Positions 1-9,647 of a stretch of 64,000 bases of DNA are shown here, one piece after another (position 1 is the stretch's first letter; every line of letters starts with the position of its first letter). Position numbers and translations under genes: made by a program. The stretch is from Fulvivirga sediminis (GTDB lineage: Bacteria > Bacteroidota > Bacteroidia > Cytophagales > Cyclobacteriaceae). The notes under the pieces were generated by a model. It was not told the DNA's origin, made no database searches, and worked only from the letters and a program-made list of their open reading frames with translations. The DNA lies in the NCBI RefSeq assembly GCF_016757215.1, contig NZ_JAESIY010000006.1, positions 62,001 to 126,000 on the forward strand. Direction: 5' to 3'.

Positions 1-722
1 TTCATACCAGAAACCACACCACTAAAACAAGCCCAGGTTACAGACATAAACTTATGCCCTCTATCAGGGTTGTAAAAAGCTACCACCCTATCTTTTGCGA
101 AATCTTCTCCAAAATAAAAGTCAAAATTTCGTCCTAATAATAACTTGCCATTATCCGTTTTATCTCCTTTTACAGCAAATGCTGTACAACCTACCAAATT
201 CATATTCTGTAGGGCATGTCCAATATCATGAGCGGCATGATAACTTAAAGCTCTTTGGTATTTAGGCGCAATATAATCATATGAATCAGGCATGTATTGA
301 GAGGCCGCATAGATTTCTTTTAGATATTCTTCTGGAACGTATTCATCAAGATCACGATTAAACCACCCTACCAAATATTTTAAAAAATTTAAATAGGATG
401 CTGATGGCACCCTGTTTTCTATTTCGCCTACAAATGCCGTTTCCTTTTCTGCTTGGAGCGGCTTGCACAATTCACCAAAGGCCACGCCTCTCTGCAAGGG
501 GCCTCCATGCAGATACAGCTCCCATATACCTTGATCATTTCTCTGTATCCAAGAGCTATCTGAGGTTTGATAATAATTGCTAGAGCTTTTTACTACTGAT
601 ATTTTGGGCAATTCACTTTGCGCTACCGGAGGTGCAAGCCTTACCTGCAAATAATAAGTAAAAACCAGTACTACACATACAACTGCTAGTACAGCAAATG
701 ATATTAATAATTTCTTCTTCAT
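1..722 (-). CDS. C45 family autoproteolytic acyltransferase/hydrolase (partial)
   Basis: The gene runs off the left edge, so about 240 N-terminal residues are visible. It starts with a short basic stretch and one hydrophobic segment (residues about 4-24), which suggests a membrane anchor or signal peptide. Around residue 177 a Gly-Cys pair (VGCTAF) is followed by LLLGRNFDF. This is the arrangement of the N-terminal-nucleophile C45 family, related to acyl-CoA:6-aminopenicillanic acid acyltransferase, where cleavage before Cys frees the nucleophile. It lies 11 bases after the DUF218 gene and continues the pigment operon, so an acyl transfer or amide/ester cleavage on the pigment is an inference. 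Members of this family occur in flexirubin-type clusters. The substrate is unknown. Confidence 0.75.
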   Translation of the reverse strand, partial: MKKKLLISFAVLAVVCVVLVFTYYLQVRLAPPVAQSELPKISVVKSSSNYYQTSDSSWIQRNDQGIWELYLHGGPLQRGVAFGELCKPLQAEKETAFVGEIENRVPSASYLNFLKYLVGWFNRDLDEYVPEEYLKEIYAASQYMPDSYDYIAPKYQRALSYHAAHDIGHALQNMNLVGCTAFAVKGDKTDNGKLLLGRNFDFYFGEDFAKDRVVAFYNPDRGHKFMSVTWACFSGVVSGM

Positions 723-733
723 TCCTTCTTTCT

Positions 734-1411
734 CTACTCTACCTCCAAGTACTCTATATTTCCTCCTAAAGTTCCTTTCATACGAGTCCAGAAGCTTTCT
801 CTATCTGGCAAAGCTTCAAAATCTTCAATATAGGCCACTTTATCATCTATTGAAAAATCTTTAAGCTCTTTGGCTTCCAATATTTCATATTGAATAGGCA
901 AATAACCTAAATTATAGGCTTTATTATCAGCATATTGAGTTAAAAAAAATGACTGAACAGGATCGGTGGCCAGTGCCACTTTCTGAAATCCTTGTTTTTG
1001 CGCAATTTGGTAAGAATAAAAAAGATTTTCAGTACTATGTTCAGCTTGTTTTTCTGTGAAAATAGCCTCTTCCGGCACTCCTAATTTTATTGCATACTGC
1101 TTCATAATAATACTTTCTACGTAGGGAGAATACACGGCTCCACCAGAAAATATAATATGATTCGTTGCCCCCTTCTGCCAAAGGTGAGCAGCCCAATAAA
1201 CTCTCGTTTTCATTATATCATGCCAAGACCCTGTATAAGGGTAACCAGGAACAATAATAGCATCATAAGGGACATGCTTAATTCCGGCCTGATAGGCTTT
1301 CGATGTGGAATGTGTTAAAAAAAGAACAAGTGCAACGATAATTACTATGGCTATTACATGCAGCCAAAGAATAATTCTTACCACTTTATATTTGAAAAAC
1401 TTCTTAATCAT
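734..1411 (-). CDS. DUF218/YdcF-like membrane-anchored protein
   Basis: This 225-residue protein has one N-terminal transmembrane segment (residues about 10-33) followed by a DUF218 (YdcF/SanA/ElyC) domain. Visible signatures are AIIVPGYPY, IIFSGGAVYSP, the acidic EAIFTEKQAEHSTEN segment and VALATDP. The family is linked to envelope and lipid-carrier processes, but its reaction is poorly defined. The start overlaps the stop of the FAD-enzyme gene by four bases, which indicates translational coupling within the pigment operon. A role in pigment handling at the cell envelope is inferred from position only. Confidence 0.75.
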   Translation of the reverse strand: MIKKFFKYKVVRIILWLHVIAIVIIVALVLFLTHSTSKAYQAGIKHVPYDAIIVPGYPYTGSWHDIMKTRVYWAAHLWQKGATNHIIFSGGAVYSPYVESIIMKQYAIKLGVPEEAIFTEKQAEHSTENLFYSYQIAQKQGFQKVALATDPVQSFFLTQYADNKAYNLGYLPIQYEILEAKELKDFSIDDKVAYIEDFEALPDRESFWTRMKGTLGGNIEYLEVE

Positions 1412-2940
1412 CCCTTCTGCAAAGCTGCGGTAGTTTCTGAAATTTTCTTCATAAGCGTTTGGTGCCCCAAAATCTCAGAACAGGTTGTAACTGCTCCAAT
1501 TGTAACCCCTAGCACACCGTGCATATTTAAGTTCTGCCCTGTTAACAATAAGTTTGGAACCTTAGTTTTGGGAGAGATGAATGATTTCATAGGATTTTTA
1601 TAATCCTTTTTGATGCCATATAGCGCGCCATCTTTAGTGCCTATATAATCTCGGTTGGTTAATGGGGTAGATGTGTAATAAGCCTGGATTTTATCTCTAA
1701 TATTCGGAAATTTCTTCTCTAATTCATCAATTAGTAATTCTGCTTTTTGCTTCTTGAATAGTTCATAATCATCACCTCTGTATGACTCCTTAGAAACAAT
1801 GTTATAACTATCAGACCACTTCTGCGTGTCTTCAAACTTCATATAAGACATCACTATTAAGCTTTCCGCATACTTTTCATCTTTGCTCGATGCTCCTGAA
1901 AAAAGAGCATAGCTTTTTGGCCATTGATCTTTTTCATAGTGAGCCCCACTCCACACATCATGATTTATGTAGTGGTAATAATTGCAGTTGAAATTTTCGA
2001 TAGCTCCTTTTTTTGGAACTATGAATACTATAAATACTGAAACGGAGTTTTCCAGACTTTCTAATCTTTTTCGATATGCCTTTCGGATCCTTCCTTCCTC
2101 TATCATATCTAAAGTAAGCGTAGGGTGAATATTAGAAATGAAAGTATCTCCATAAAACTTTCTTCCATCATCCAATTGCACATATTCGATTTTATCACCA
2201 GAAAACCCAAAATCAGTAGCTTTAGCCCGTTTAATGATCTTCCCTCCGGCTTCTTTTATCTGCCTTGACAACAAACGTGCAATCTGAGCTCCTCCATCTA
2301 TACACTTATAAGAACTCTCTATATAAGAATTAATAACGAGGGCATGTACGTATAAAGGTGTTTCATCTCCCTCGCCTGCATACAAAACATTAGTACCTGC
2401 CAGCACCTGCTGTAGCCTTTTATTACTGGTACACGAATTAATAAAATCTCGGGCATTAATATCAAGATAGGATGCATTTCCCGGTGACTGATTCATAGGC
2501 TTCACTCGATACATTGGAAAGTGAGCACAAACCTCTTTTATCTTCATACAATACTGTTCTATTCCCTCTTTTTCCTCAGGGAAATAACTGACCATGGTAT
2601 CTATGAACTTATCATATCCTTGAGCATATTTATATTCCTGAGCATCTCCTTCAAAAGACACTACATCAAAGCCATCTTCATCCATTTTCTTTAGCTTCAG
2701 GTCATCCATAATACCTAGATATTTAAAATACCTATTCAGATTCTGACCTTCATCTAACCCGCCTATGTAATGAATACCTGTATCAAAAATCCTCTTGTTT
2801 CTTGAGAAAATCTGTAGATTACCTCCTATTTGCTTATTCTTTTCCAGCACTAAAACCTTATACCCTTCCCTGCTAAGTATAGTACCACACTCTAAGCCCC
2901 CTAGTCCACTACCTATAATTATGATATCAAATTTCTCCAT
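1408..2940 (-). CDS. CrtI/phytoene-desaturase-like FAD oxidoreductase
   Basis: This 510-residue flavoprotein has an N-terminal dinucleotide-binding motif (IIGSGLGGLECG, residues about 7-18) followed by an acidic strand end (VLVLEKN) and GGNLQIFSR. The C-terminus has the matching FAD segment LLLTGQNLNMHGVLG. The overall layout is that of CrtI/CrtO desaturases and retinol saturases, which oxidise or reduce long conjugated chains. In this operon a polyene is the obvious substrate, so a redox tailoring step on the aryl polyene is likely but inferred. It lies three bases downstream of the MMPL fusion gene and overlaps the DUF218 gene. Confidence 0.8.
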   Translation of the reverse strand: MEKFDIIIIGSGLGGLECGTILSREGYKVLVLEKNKQIGGNLQIFSRNKRIFDTGIHYIGGLDEGQNLNRYFKYLGIMDDLKLKKMDEDGFDVVSFEGDAQEYKYAQGYDKFIDTMVSYFPEEKEGIEQYCMKIKEVCAHFPMYRVKPMNQSPGNASYLDINARDFINSCTSNKRLQQVLAGTNVLYAGEGDETPLYVHALVINSYIESSYKCIDGGAQIARLLSRQIKEAGGKIIKRAKATDFGFSGDKIEYVQLDDGRKFYGDTFISNIHPTLTLDMIEEGRIRKAYRKRLESLENSVSVFIVFIVPKKGAIENFNCNYYHYINHDVWSGAHYEKDQWPKSYALFSGASSKDEKYAESLIVMSYMKFEDTQKWSDSYNIVSKESYRGDDYELFKKQKAELLIDELEKKFPNIRDKIQAYYTSTPLTNRDYIGTKDGALYGIKKDYKNPMKSFISPKTKVPNLLLTGQNLNMHGVLGVTIGAVTTCSEILGHQTLMKKISETTAALQKG

Positions 2941-2943
2941 TCT

Positions 2944-5900
2944 CTAATTTCGACTCAACACAAAGGTGGTATTTGACGTCCTCTTGGTGTTATCTATTAT
3001 TTCCAAATGTAAATTATTAGCCTTTGCAAAATCCGATATCATATCAGATGAAATGTATGAAAGCTTGTTTCTTGTCTTATTAAACCCTATTCCGGTAGAA
3101 AAAATTTCCGTTAGCACTGTGCCTTTATGTCGTTCTTTTTTAGAGCTGTCACCATCCCTAATGATAATTCTACCCCCAGCACTTAGATTTTTTTCTACGT
3201 TTTGCAGTAATAACTTCTGTTCTTTTGGAGTCAAATAATGTAGCACATCGCTAATAATATAGACATCTGATTGGCTGAACTCATAAGTTAATGCATCACA
3301 TGTCTCAAAATGAATATTATCAGGCTTTACAGGACAATTATTTGCTACACAAATTTTAAGATCATCATAATCAATACCGAAAATTTCCCTTTGAGAACTT
3401 CTAAAGCCTAACGCATAAGACATAGGGCCATAGCCACAGCCAATATCTACCACCTTTGCGTTTAGTGGAACTAGCTCATCGAAGAGTTTATATCCACCTT
3501 CCATATTATACTTAATTTTAATGTACCACTCTATAACAGGCGTCTTGTATAAATAATTTTTCAGCAAATTCCTCTTAAAATAAGTGATGGTCTCCTGCTG
3601 CCCTCTCAACAGCTGATATTCAGCCTTAAAGTATTTAGTGATTGATTTTGCACGCTCTCGATAATCTTCTCCATAAGAACGATCATTGTGGCAGATTCTA
3701 GGTAAGAATTTTATTGTTACAGTTCCGCTTCTTAAACAATAGTCATCACCACTTGGCATCAACATATGTGTGCCATGCAATACCACGGGTTGAATGTCCA
3801 GCTCAAGGGTCTCTGCCAGAAAAAAAGCTCCCTTATGAAATCTACCTAAATTAGCAGTTCTACTCCGCGTACCTTCAGGAAAAACTATAATGGAGTAACC
3901 ATCTGCTACCAAATCCTTAATCTTATCTATCTGATTTTCTATGCCTTTAGAAGCTTGAATAAAATCTGCATATCGAATAGACCTACCAAATAATGGAGAG
4001 TTATACACCCAGTCATTAGTGACCATCACCACCTTAGGATTTAGCATGAGTAATACTAAAATGTCTATGAATGAATGATGATTGGCAATGATTACTGAAG
4101 GGTTTTCATAGTCGATATACTCTTTACCTTCAATTTTTTTCTTTACACTTCGCATGGCGTACATCACGAAATAGGAGAAAAACATAATAATCTGATGAAA
4201 GCTTCTTTTCCTTCTTTTTAAAGATCCGATTGGTATTTTAAATAAAATATTAGCAAAAAAAAGCATCAGGCAACCAAATAGAAAACACCCAAACGCAAAG
4301 CTACTAAGTACAAAAGCTCTCAGAGTAAAAGGCACCACCCCTTTCTTCTTTCTACGAAGAATGAAGATATCATAGAGCAGATGTTCCACTGTAAAGGTTA
4401 TAAACACTACTGATAAAATACCTATAATGGCTAAAAGTGCTATTGACTGTAAAGCAGGGTGTTTAGCTAAAGCCAGCACTCCAATACCTAAAAGTGTAGT
4501 GACCACTGAGAGAATGATAGACTTCTTGTAAGACACCAGGTTATCAACACCATAGGCATATTTTTGGGTCAATCCTCGCATCACAAAGATGCTGTAGTCT
4601 ACTCCGAGTCCAAATATGAAAGTGCAAATGATAATATTTACTATGTTAAAGCTTAGCCCTAACCACCCCATAAGACCCAAGACCCATAACCAACTTAATA
4701 TTATAGGGGTGAATGTAATCAAAGTAAGTTCTATACGACCATAGCTTATTAAGATGATCAGGAAAACCACAGCCAGCGAAATATTTACTAACCTACCAAA
4801 ATCCTGTTTTAATAATTCTACAAGCTTACTAGTTAAGTATGCTTTGTCTAAAATGATTATACCAGGTATATTCTCCAGCTTTCCAAGTACCGCTGACTTA
4901 TTCGATAATTCAAGGGTTACAGCCGTAAGTACAGATACTCGGTTATCACTTTCATCAATAATTAGTTCATTACCATATAATTCAAGTACCGACTCCTTGT
5001 CTTCTCTTGAAATATCGTTATACTCTTTATTTAAGAGGTTATTAAATGATTTGAAAGTATTATCCTTAAACCCAAATTTCCTCGCAGCTTCATTCACATG
5101 AATCATTACGCTATCATCGGCATGCTTTAACCAGAATGCATTCCATTGATTCACCCTTTTCTCTCTCAGGTCAGGGGCAGGTATAATTTGGTTTAAAGAA
5201 TAAAAATCAAAGATTGCACTATCATCTTTTAGCGCCTGAAGTTGTTGATTAAGGATTTTATTCTTTTGGAGTACTTCATCAAGGTTTTCTCCTCTAAATG
5301 CCACATAAATATTATTCGCTGTAAAATTAGAGATGGTATTTATTCGATCTTGACTTGCTTGTAGCTGATCTGGCATATAATTCAACTCTAGCATATTACT
5401 TTCAAAAGTAACATGCCTCCACGTAAACAAGCTCACCACAGAAAGTAGTACGAACACACCAATAGCCCATTTCCGTTTATAAAAAGGATAAGTAGCTATC
5501 TTATCCACCACCCTCTCCACTAAGTTCATACGCTTATGGTCCTCTTCCTTTTGGGCAAGCTTACTTACCACATGAGGCAACACAACTAATGTATAAAAGA
5601 CAGAAGCTAAAACACTGACTCCGGCAAAAATCCCTAAATCCTGAAGCGCCGAAGATCGAATAAAAATCAATGAAAAGAAGGCAAAAGAAGTGGTAAGGCT
5701 GCTCATAAGCATTGGCCCTGTAATATCTTCAAATAACTTCTTTAAATTTTTCTCCTTTTTGTAGTGTGTGAAAAAATGAAGAGCATAATCAATTGTTATA
5801 CCTAGCAATACCGATCCCACTGCTAACGAAATAATAGAAACTCCCGGACGAACTGTACTTAAAAAAGCAATGGCCATAATACCTCCAAAAAGACCTGGAG

Positions 5901-6795
5901 TTACCACGATGAAAAACGTACCTATATTTCGATAAAACAGTGAAATAAAGATTAAAAGAGCTACCATAGCAACCCCAACGGTCATAAACACATCCGCCTT
6001 AATTCTGCTGGCATTGGCTACAGCTACCGCCGCAGGGCCAAAATAATCAACTACGATCGTAGGATGTGATTCTCGGAATTTACTCTGAAGCTGATTTATT
6101 CCTTCAATAAACTTACCATTGTTAGAAGTCTCATTAGGCGGATTACTAAGCACCACGAAAAAAATAAGATGCTTATGATCTTTGGTTACAATATTATTCT
6201 GATACAAGCCAAAATTACCATCCAGCTGATTTTTCTGCATTCGCCGAAGAGGCCTCCCCGTAAGGCCTAGAGGATCTTTTATCATGAATTTTGAAGCCAC
6301 ACCTACTGAAGAAAGTAGTTGCTTATAAACCCTCTCTATAGACCCTTTTATAGCTTGCTCTGATAAGGTGCTATCTAAGTGATCATAGTCCTCAGGCAAT
6401 AGATAATAGGGCAGATTGTTATAATAATAATTATACATCTGCATCAGTTGCTGATCAGGAATTTCTAGCTTTATTTCTGTAAAATATTCCGGATAACTAC
6501 TTTTTAAAGAATCAGCAAACAACGCCGCTACCTGCACTAATGAATCGGGTGTAACTTTAGTACTATCTACATTATATACATGAAATACTATTCGGTTATT
6601 AATCTTAATACCTTCAAAGACCTCATTTACCTCCATCACGGTTTCATCTTTAGGCATTATATTGATGATATTCTCTTCCAGCCGAATATTTATAGAGGCA
6701 AAAACAGCCCACCCCAAGATGATTGCGAGCAAGGATAATGACAACAACTTCCTTGCCCTTATAAGATTATATATCTGATGAAATAGAGTAGACAT
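2944..6795 (-). CDS. Trifunctional MMPL exporter / PlsC acyltransferase / SAM methyltransferase
   Basis: This 1283-residue protein joins three domains. Residues about 1-790 form an RND/MMPL-type exporter with two periplasmic loops and two blocks of transmembrane segments; GVDYSIFVMRG and GITIDYALHF are the family signatures. After two further transmembrane helices a PlsC-type acyltransferase follows (NHHSFID near residue 904, FPEGTRSR near 972). A class I methyltransferase domain ends the protein (VVDIGCGYG near 1117). Three-way fusions of this kind are known from Bacteroidota pigment clusters. The likely job is to move the pigment or its lipid conjugate out of the inner membrane and to acylate and methylate it; substrate assignments are inferred. 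The reading frame is intact. Confidence 0.88.
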   Translation of the reverse strand: MSTLFHQIYNLIRARKLLSLSLLAIILGWAVFASINIRLEENIINIMPKDETVMEVNEVFEGIKINNRIVFHVYNVDSTKVTPDSLVQVAALFADSLKSSYPEYFTEIKLEIPDQQLMQMYNYYYNNLPYYLLPEDYDHLDSTLSEQAIKGSIERVYKQLLSSVGVASKFMIKDPLGLTGRPLRRMQKNQLDGNFGLYQNNIVTKDHKHLIFFVVLSNPPNETSNNGKFIEGINQLQSKFRESHPTIVVDYFGPAAVAVANASRIKADVFMTVGVAMVALLIFISLFYRNIGTFFIVVTPGLFGGIMAIAFLSTVRPGVSIISLAVGSVLLGITIDYALHFFTHYKKEKNLKKLFEDITGPMLMSSLTTSFAFFSLIFIRSSALQDLGIFAGVSVLASVFYTLVVLPHVVSKLAQKEEDHKRMNLVERVVDKIATYPFYKRKWAIGVFVLLSVVSLFTWRHVTFESNMLELNYMPDQLQASQDRINTISNFTANNIYVAFRGENLDEVLQKNKILNQQLQALKDDSAIFDFYSLNQIIPAPDLREKRVNQWNAFWLKHADDSVMIHVNEAARKFGFKDNTFKSFNNLLNKEYNDISREDKESVLELYGNELIIDESDNRVSVLTAVTLELSNKSAVLGKLENIPGIIILDKAYLTSKLVELLKQDFGRLVNISLAVVFLIILISYGRIELTLITFTPIILSWLWVLGLMGWLGLSFNIVNIIICTFIFGLGVDYSIFVMRGLTQKYAYGVDNLVSYKKSIILSVVTTLLGIGVLALAKHPALQSIALLAIIGILSVVFITFTVEHLLYDIFILRRKKKGVVPFTLRAFVLSSFAFGCFLFGCLMLFFANILFKIPIGSLKRRKRSFHQIIMFFSYFVMYAMRSVKKKIEGKEYIDYENPSVIIANHHSFIDILVLLMLNPKVVMVTNDWVYNSPLFGRSIRYADFIQASKGIENQIDKIKDLVADGYSIIVFPEGTRSRTANLGRFHKGAFFLAETLELDIQPVVLHGTHMLMPSGDDYCLRSGTVTIKFLPRICHNDRSYGEDYRERAKSITKYFKAEYQLLRGQQETITYFKRNLLKNYLYKTPVIEWYIKIKYNMEGGYKLFDELVPLNAKVVDIGCGYGPMSYALGFRSSQREIFGIDYDDLKICVANNCPVKPDNIHFETCDALTYEFSQSDVYIISDVLHYLTPKEQKLLLQNVEKNLSAGGRIIIRDGDSSKKERHKGTVLTEIFSTGIGFNKTRNKLSYISSDMISDFAKANNLHLEIIDNTKRTSNTTFVLSRN

Positions 6796-6851
6796 TCAAA
6801 TTTGCTGATCAAAAAAGCGTCGATAAAATGCTAGTAAATGTAAGGAGATTA

Positions 6852-8054
6852 TCAGTGAGATGTTAAAGAATTTTCCTTTTCATGTTCTTTTGAGCCTTTT
6901 ATTAAAAAATATAGCCAAGTCACTAAACTTGCCAAAGCCCCCATAACGGAGGAAAGTATAACCGCTCCCAGCAAATATTGAAATAAATTATCTTTTATCG
7001 TTTCAAATGACATGCCTGAACTAAACAGTAAATCGTCTTTAGGGTTTTCCATAAAAACACCTCCTAATTTATAGCTACCAAAAATTATAAAAGGAATAAA
7101 TGGTGGTAAGCTAATATTAGACGCTACTAAAAATAAGGCCTTATTCAATTTCAATAAGTGAGATATGGCTACTCCAATAATCATCTGGTAGCCCCAGACT
7201 GGGAATATGCCCATAAACACACCAAATCCAATGGAAAAAACTTTTATTCTAACCGGCTCATCCTTATTAAAGAGGTGTTTTTTTAAAAACTTCCTAATAT
7301 TCTCCCGAGTTAGCGACAATAGGAAGCGCTTAGGTATGTAGTAAACCAGTGCCAATATAAAAAACCAGGTATTTAATATGCTTATCCTTGTGAAATCCTT
7401 TGCTGGTTTAAAGTGAGAAATTCGCTTCTTTCCTGGCTCATAATGTACTTTGATAGGAATATTCTTCACCTTTATGCCTCGCCATGCGGCTTTCACTATT
7501 ACCTCCACCTCAAATTCAAAACGGGTAGTAATATAGCGGGCGCCCTCCATGGCCTTAATAGGATAGAGCCTAAAGCCCGACTGTGTATCTGTAAGCTTAA
7601 TACCCGTATCCACAAAAAACCAGAAGTTGGAAAACTTATTGCCGAAGCTACTTTTACCAGGCACATTTTCCTGAGTCATATTTCTGGCACCTATAACCAA
7701 AGTATCAGGGTTGTCATCAATCTCATTTAAAAAGGAGGAAAAATCATCTGCAAAATGCTGTCCATCGCTATCTATGGTGATGGCATAATCGTACCCCTTC
7801 TGCCTTCCATACTTAAAACCATTACGTAAAGCTGTGCCCTTGCCCTTATTCTCTTCATGGGTCAGCACCTGAATCTGTCCCTGGAATTTATCCAGAATAT
7901 CAGCAGTTTTATCTGTAGCTCCATCATTTACCACTATCAAATCATCAGTATAGGGCAATATGCTCGTAATGACCTGCTCCAGTGTTTGGTCATTATTATA
8001 GGTAGGCATAATGATGCAGCACTTATGTGCTTTGAAACGAGACTTGTAATCCAT
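6852..8054 (-). CDS. GT2 glycosyltransferase with C-terminal DUF2062 domain
   Basis: The N-terminal half of this 400-residue protein is a family 2 glycosyltransferase: CCIIMPTYNN at the start, the nucleotide-sugar strand IVVNDGATDKT, and the metal-binding DSDGQH near residue 95. The C-terminal part (about 265-390) is a membrane DUF2062 domain, recognised by GVFMGIFPVWGYQ and NISLPPFIPF. It sits between the dehydratase gene and the exporter fusion in the pigment operon. It probably glycosylates the pigment head group or a lipid carrier at the membrane; the sugar and acceptor cannot be read from sequence. Confidence 0.85.
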   Translation of the reverse strand: MDYKSRFKAHKCCIIMPTYNNDQTLEQVITSILPYTDDLIVVNDGATDKTADILDKFQGQIQVLTHEENKGKGTALRNGFKYGRQKGYDYAITIDSDGQHFADDFSSFLNEIDDNPDTLVIGARNMTQENVPGKSSFGNKFSNFWFFVDTGIKLTDTQSGFRLYPIKAMEGARYITTRFEFEVEVIVKAAWRGIKVKNIPIKVHYEPGKKRISHFKPAKDFTRISILNTWFFILALVYYIPKRFLLSLTRENIRKFLKKHLFNKDEPVRIKVFSIGFGVFMGIFPVWGYQMIIGVAISHLLKLNKALFLVASNISLPPFIPFIIFGSYKLGGVFMENPKDDLLFSSGMSFETIKDNLFQYLLGAVILSSVMGALASLVTWLYFLIKGSKEHEKENSLTSH

Positions 8055-8061
8055 TCAATGA

Positions 8062-8430
8062 CTATTCTTTTACAAAAAGGCCTTTAAACTTAAAATTAGC
8101 CTCACCGTTAGTCATATATGAAGTAGCACTTACCTGAAGGCTATCGTCCTCAGCCTTCTGATTAATTTTAAAGGTGAGTTCAGGACTTTGCCTGGGATCT
8201 ACCATCTTCATATATTTTATGTTACTACCATCTCTAAGCACATATTCGGTATCATTATACGTGTTTAGCAGGTCTTTAAGTATTTCTAATAAACAAACTC
8301 CAGGTAATACTGGCTGCCCTGGAAAGTGACCTTCAAATATAGGGTGATTCTGATCCAAAGTCAGTTCAGCCTCTATTTGATCATCAATATCTTCACATGT
8401 ATTGATTTTATATAAACTTCCGTTTAACAT
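8062..8430 (-). CDS. FabZ/ApeI-like 3-hydroxyacyl-ACP dehydratase
   Basis: This is a single hot-dog domain of 122 residues. The FabZ-type helix segment FEGHFPGQPVLPG is followed by LLE, which supplies the His and the acidic residue expected for dehydration. It probably removes water from the 3-hydroxyacyl intermediate during polyene extension. In aryl polyene systems ApeI works with a second hot-dog subunit (ApeP). The candidate partner here is the gene at 15048-15518, which lacks the FEGHFPG-type His. The gene lies two bases from the stop of the preceding secreted protein gene. Confidence 0.85.
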   Translation of the reverse strand: MLNGSLYKINTCEDIDDQIEAELTLDQNHPIFEGHFPGQPVLPGVCLLEILKDLLNTYNDTEYVLRDGSNIKYMKMVDPRQSPELTFKINQKAEDDSLQVSATSYMTNGEANFKFKGLFVKE

Positions 8431-8432
8431 AG

Positions 8433-9032
8433 TTACTGCCTTAAGAGGTTCATTTCTATCTTCATTTTCACAAATTTATGTGAAAGACATATTTCGTCCG
8501 GTATAGCATCATCATTAGTATGATAAAATAAGGCCCTACTCTTCAATATAGAAAAGAATTTATTTGTTTTCGCTTCTATAATTCTGGCCTCCTCGTCTAA
8601 CATAATCTTTATTGGCTGCTTCCCTTTAACTTTAAATCCTTTTCCCTTATTCCTTATTTTCTGCTCATCTTCTAATTTTTGTAACACCAGCAGGTCAAAA
8701 TCCTGCTCCATGAGATTAGCCACTATCTTCTTTTTCATCACCTCTGGTGCGGTAATGTACTCCAACCCATTCTCAGTAAGCAAAAAATCCATTATAGTGG
8801 GCCCCAGTTTCGAGAGCAAAACCACACGATAATCTTCCTCTTGCTTTTTTAGAACCATTAATCCACTAAAGCTATATTCTTTATATTGAAATACTGCATT
8901 ATACACCAGTGGCTTACCAGAATCTAGAAATGAATTGGGTGTTAAGAATTCCTGAGCTCTTGTTTTACCAAATAGGGTACAAAAGGAAAAAAATAAAATT
9001 ACTTTAATCAGTCTACTAGAAAGAAAATTCAT
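8433..9032 (-). CDS. Secreted protein of the pigment operon, possibly LolB/DUF3261-like
   Basis: This 199-residue protein has an N-terminal signal sequence (residues about 7-26, ending near TRAQ) and no other membrane segment. The mature part alternates short beta strands (SGLMVLKKQ, YRVVLLSKLGPTIMDF). This resembles the DUF3261/LolB-like component that accompanies LolA in aryl polyene clusters, but I cannot prove the family by eye. It overlaps the end of the LolA-like gene by 17 bases. A role with that gene in carrying lipidated pigment to the outer membrane is inferred. Confidence 0.6.
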   Translation of the reverse strand: MNFLSSRLIKVILFFSFCTLFGKTRAQEFLTPNSFLDSGKPLVYNAVFQYKEYSFSGLMVLKKQEEDYRVVLLSKLGPTIMDFLLTENGLEYITAPEVMKKKIVANLMEQDFDLLVLQKLEDEQKIRNKGKGFKVKGKQPIKIMLDEEARIIEAKTNKFFSILKSRALFYHTNDDAIPDEICLSHKFVKMKIEMNLLRQ

Positions 9033-9645
9033 TATCAGAGATGCTCACATTAAACTGCTTTTTCTGAAAAGTTATCAAAGTGTAGTCATCCTCAGACTCA
9101 AATAGCTTAATTTTTTTAACACTAAAATCATTTTTTTCAAAGTACACGTCTATGTGAGTGATATAATCTTTAATGTTATTATTTATTGGAGTAAGTTGTG
9201 CAAGGTATAAACTCTTGCTCTCTTTAAAAACTATATCGAACTCATCTTCCTGAAGGACATCTCCCTGAACACTCTTAATGATTAGGTCATTAATCTGTTT
9301 GAAAACCTTACTATTGTTGATAGCAAATGAATTCACCTTTCCTTCATCATTAATCTTAATTTCTTCACCATTTAAAACTATGGCATAGTTATATGGACTG
9401 GTATATGCCCATTTAAGCCTTCCTGGTTTTTTAAAGTACATTTCACCTGAAGAGGCAACTGCCTCTGACAAAATGCTCAAATACTTTTCCTGTTTAAAAG
9501 AAGCTTTAATAGAGGTAGTGCTCTTGGCCATATCACTAATCCCTTTTTTAAAAGTCTCTATATTTTGCATGGCCGCAAACTCTTCATTTTGAGCATAAAC
9601 TGCTGAAACTGAAATAAGCAACAACCCAATAACTAACTTATACAT
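9016..9645 (-). CDS. LolA-like outer-membrane lipoprotein carrier
   Basis: A signal peptide (MYKLVIGLLLISVSAVYAQ) precedes a LolA-type half-barrel. The segments SIKASFKQEKYLS and SGEMYFKKPGRLKWAY match the region of LolA that forms the hydrophobic cavity. The ATG at 9645 is preferred over the GTG at 9651, because it begins the signal peptide and directly follows the stop of the deacetylase gene; GTG would overlap that stop. Aryl polyene and flexirubin clusters carry a dedicated LolA homologue, thought to ferry the product across the periplasm. Cargo is inferred from context. Confidence 0.85.
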   Translation of the reverse strand: MYKLVIGLLLISVSAVYAQNEEFAAMQNIETFKKGISDMAKSTTSIKASFKQEKYLSILSEAVASSGEMYFKKPGRLKWAYTSPYNYAIVLNGEEIKINDEGKVNSFAINNSKVFKQINDLIIKSVQGDVLQEDEFDIVFKESKSLYLAQLTPINNNIKDYITHIDVYFEKNDFSVKKIKLFESEDDYTLITFQKKQFNVSISDNEFSF

Positions 9646-9647
9646 AA

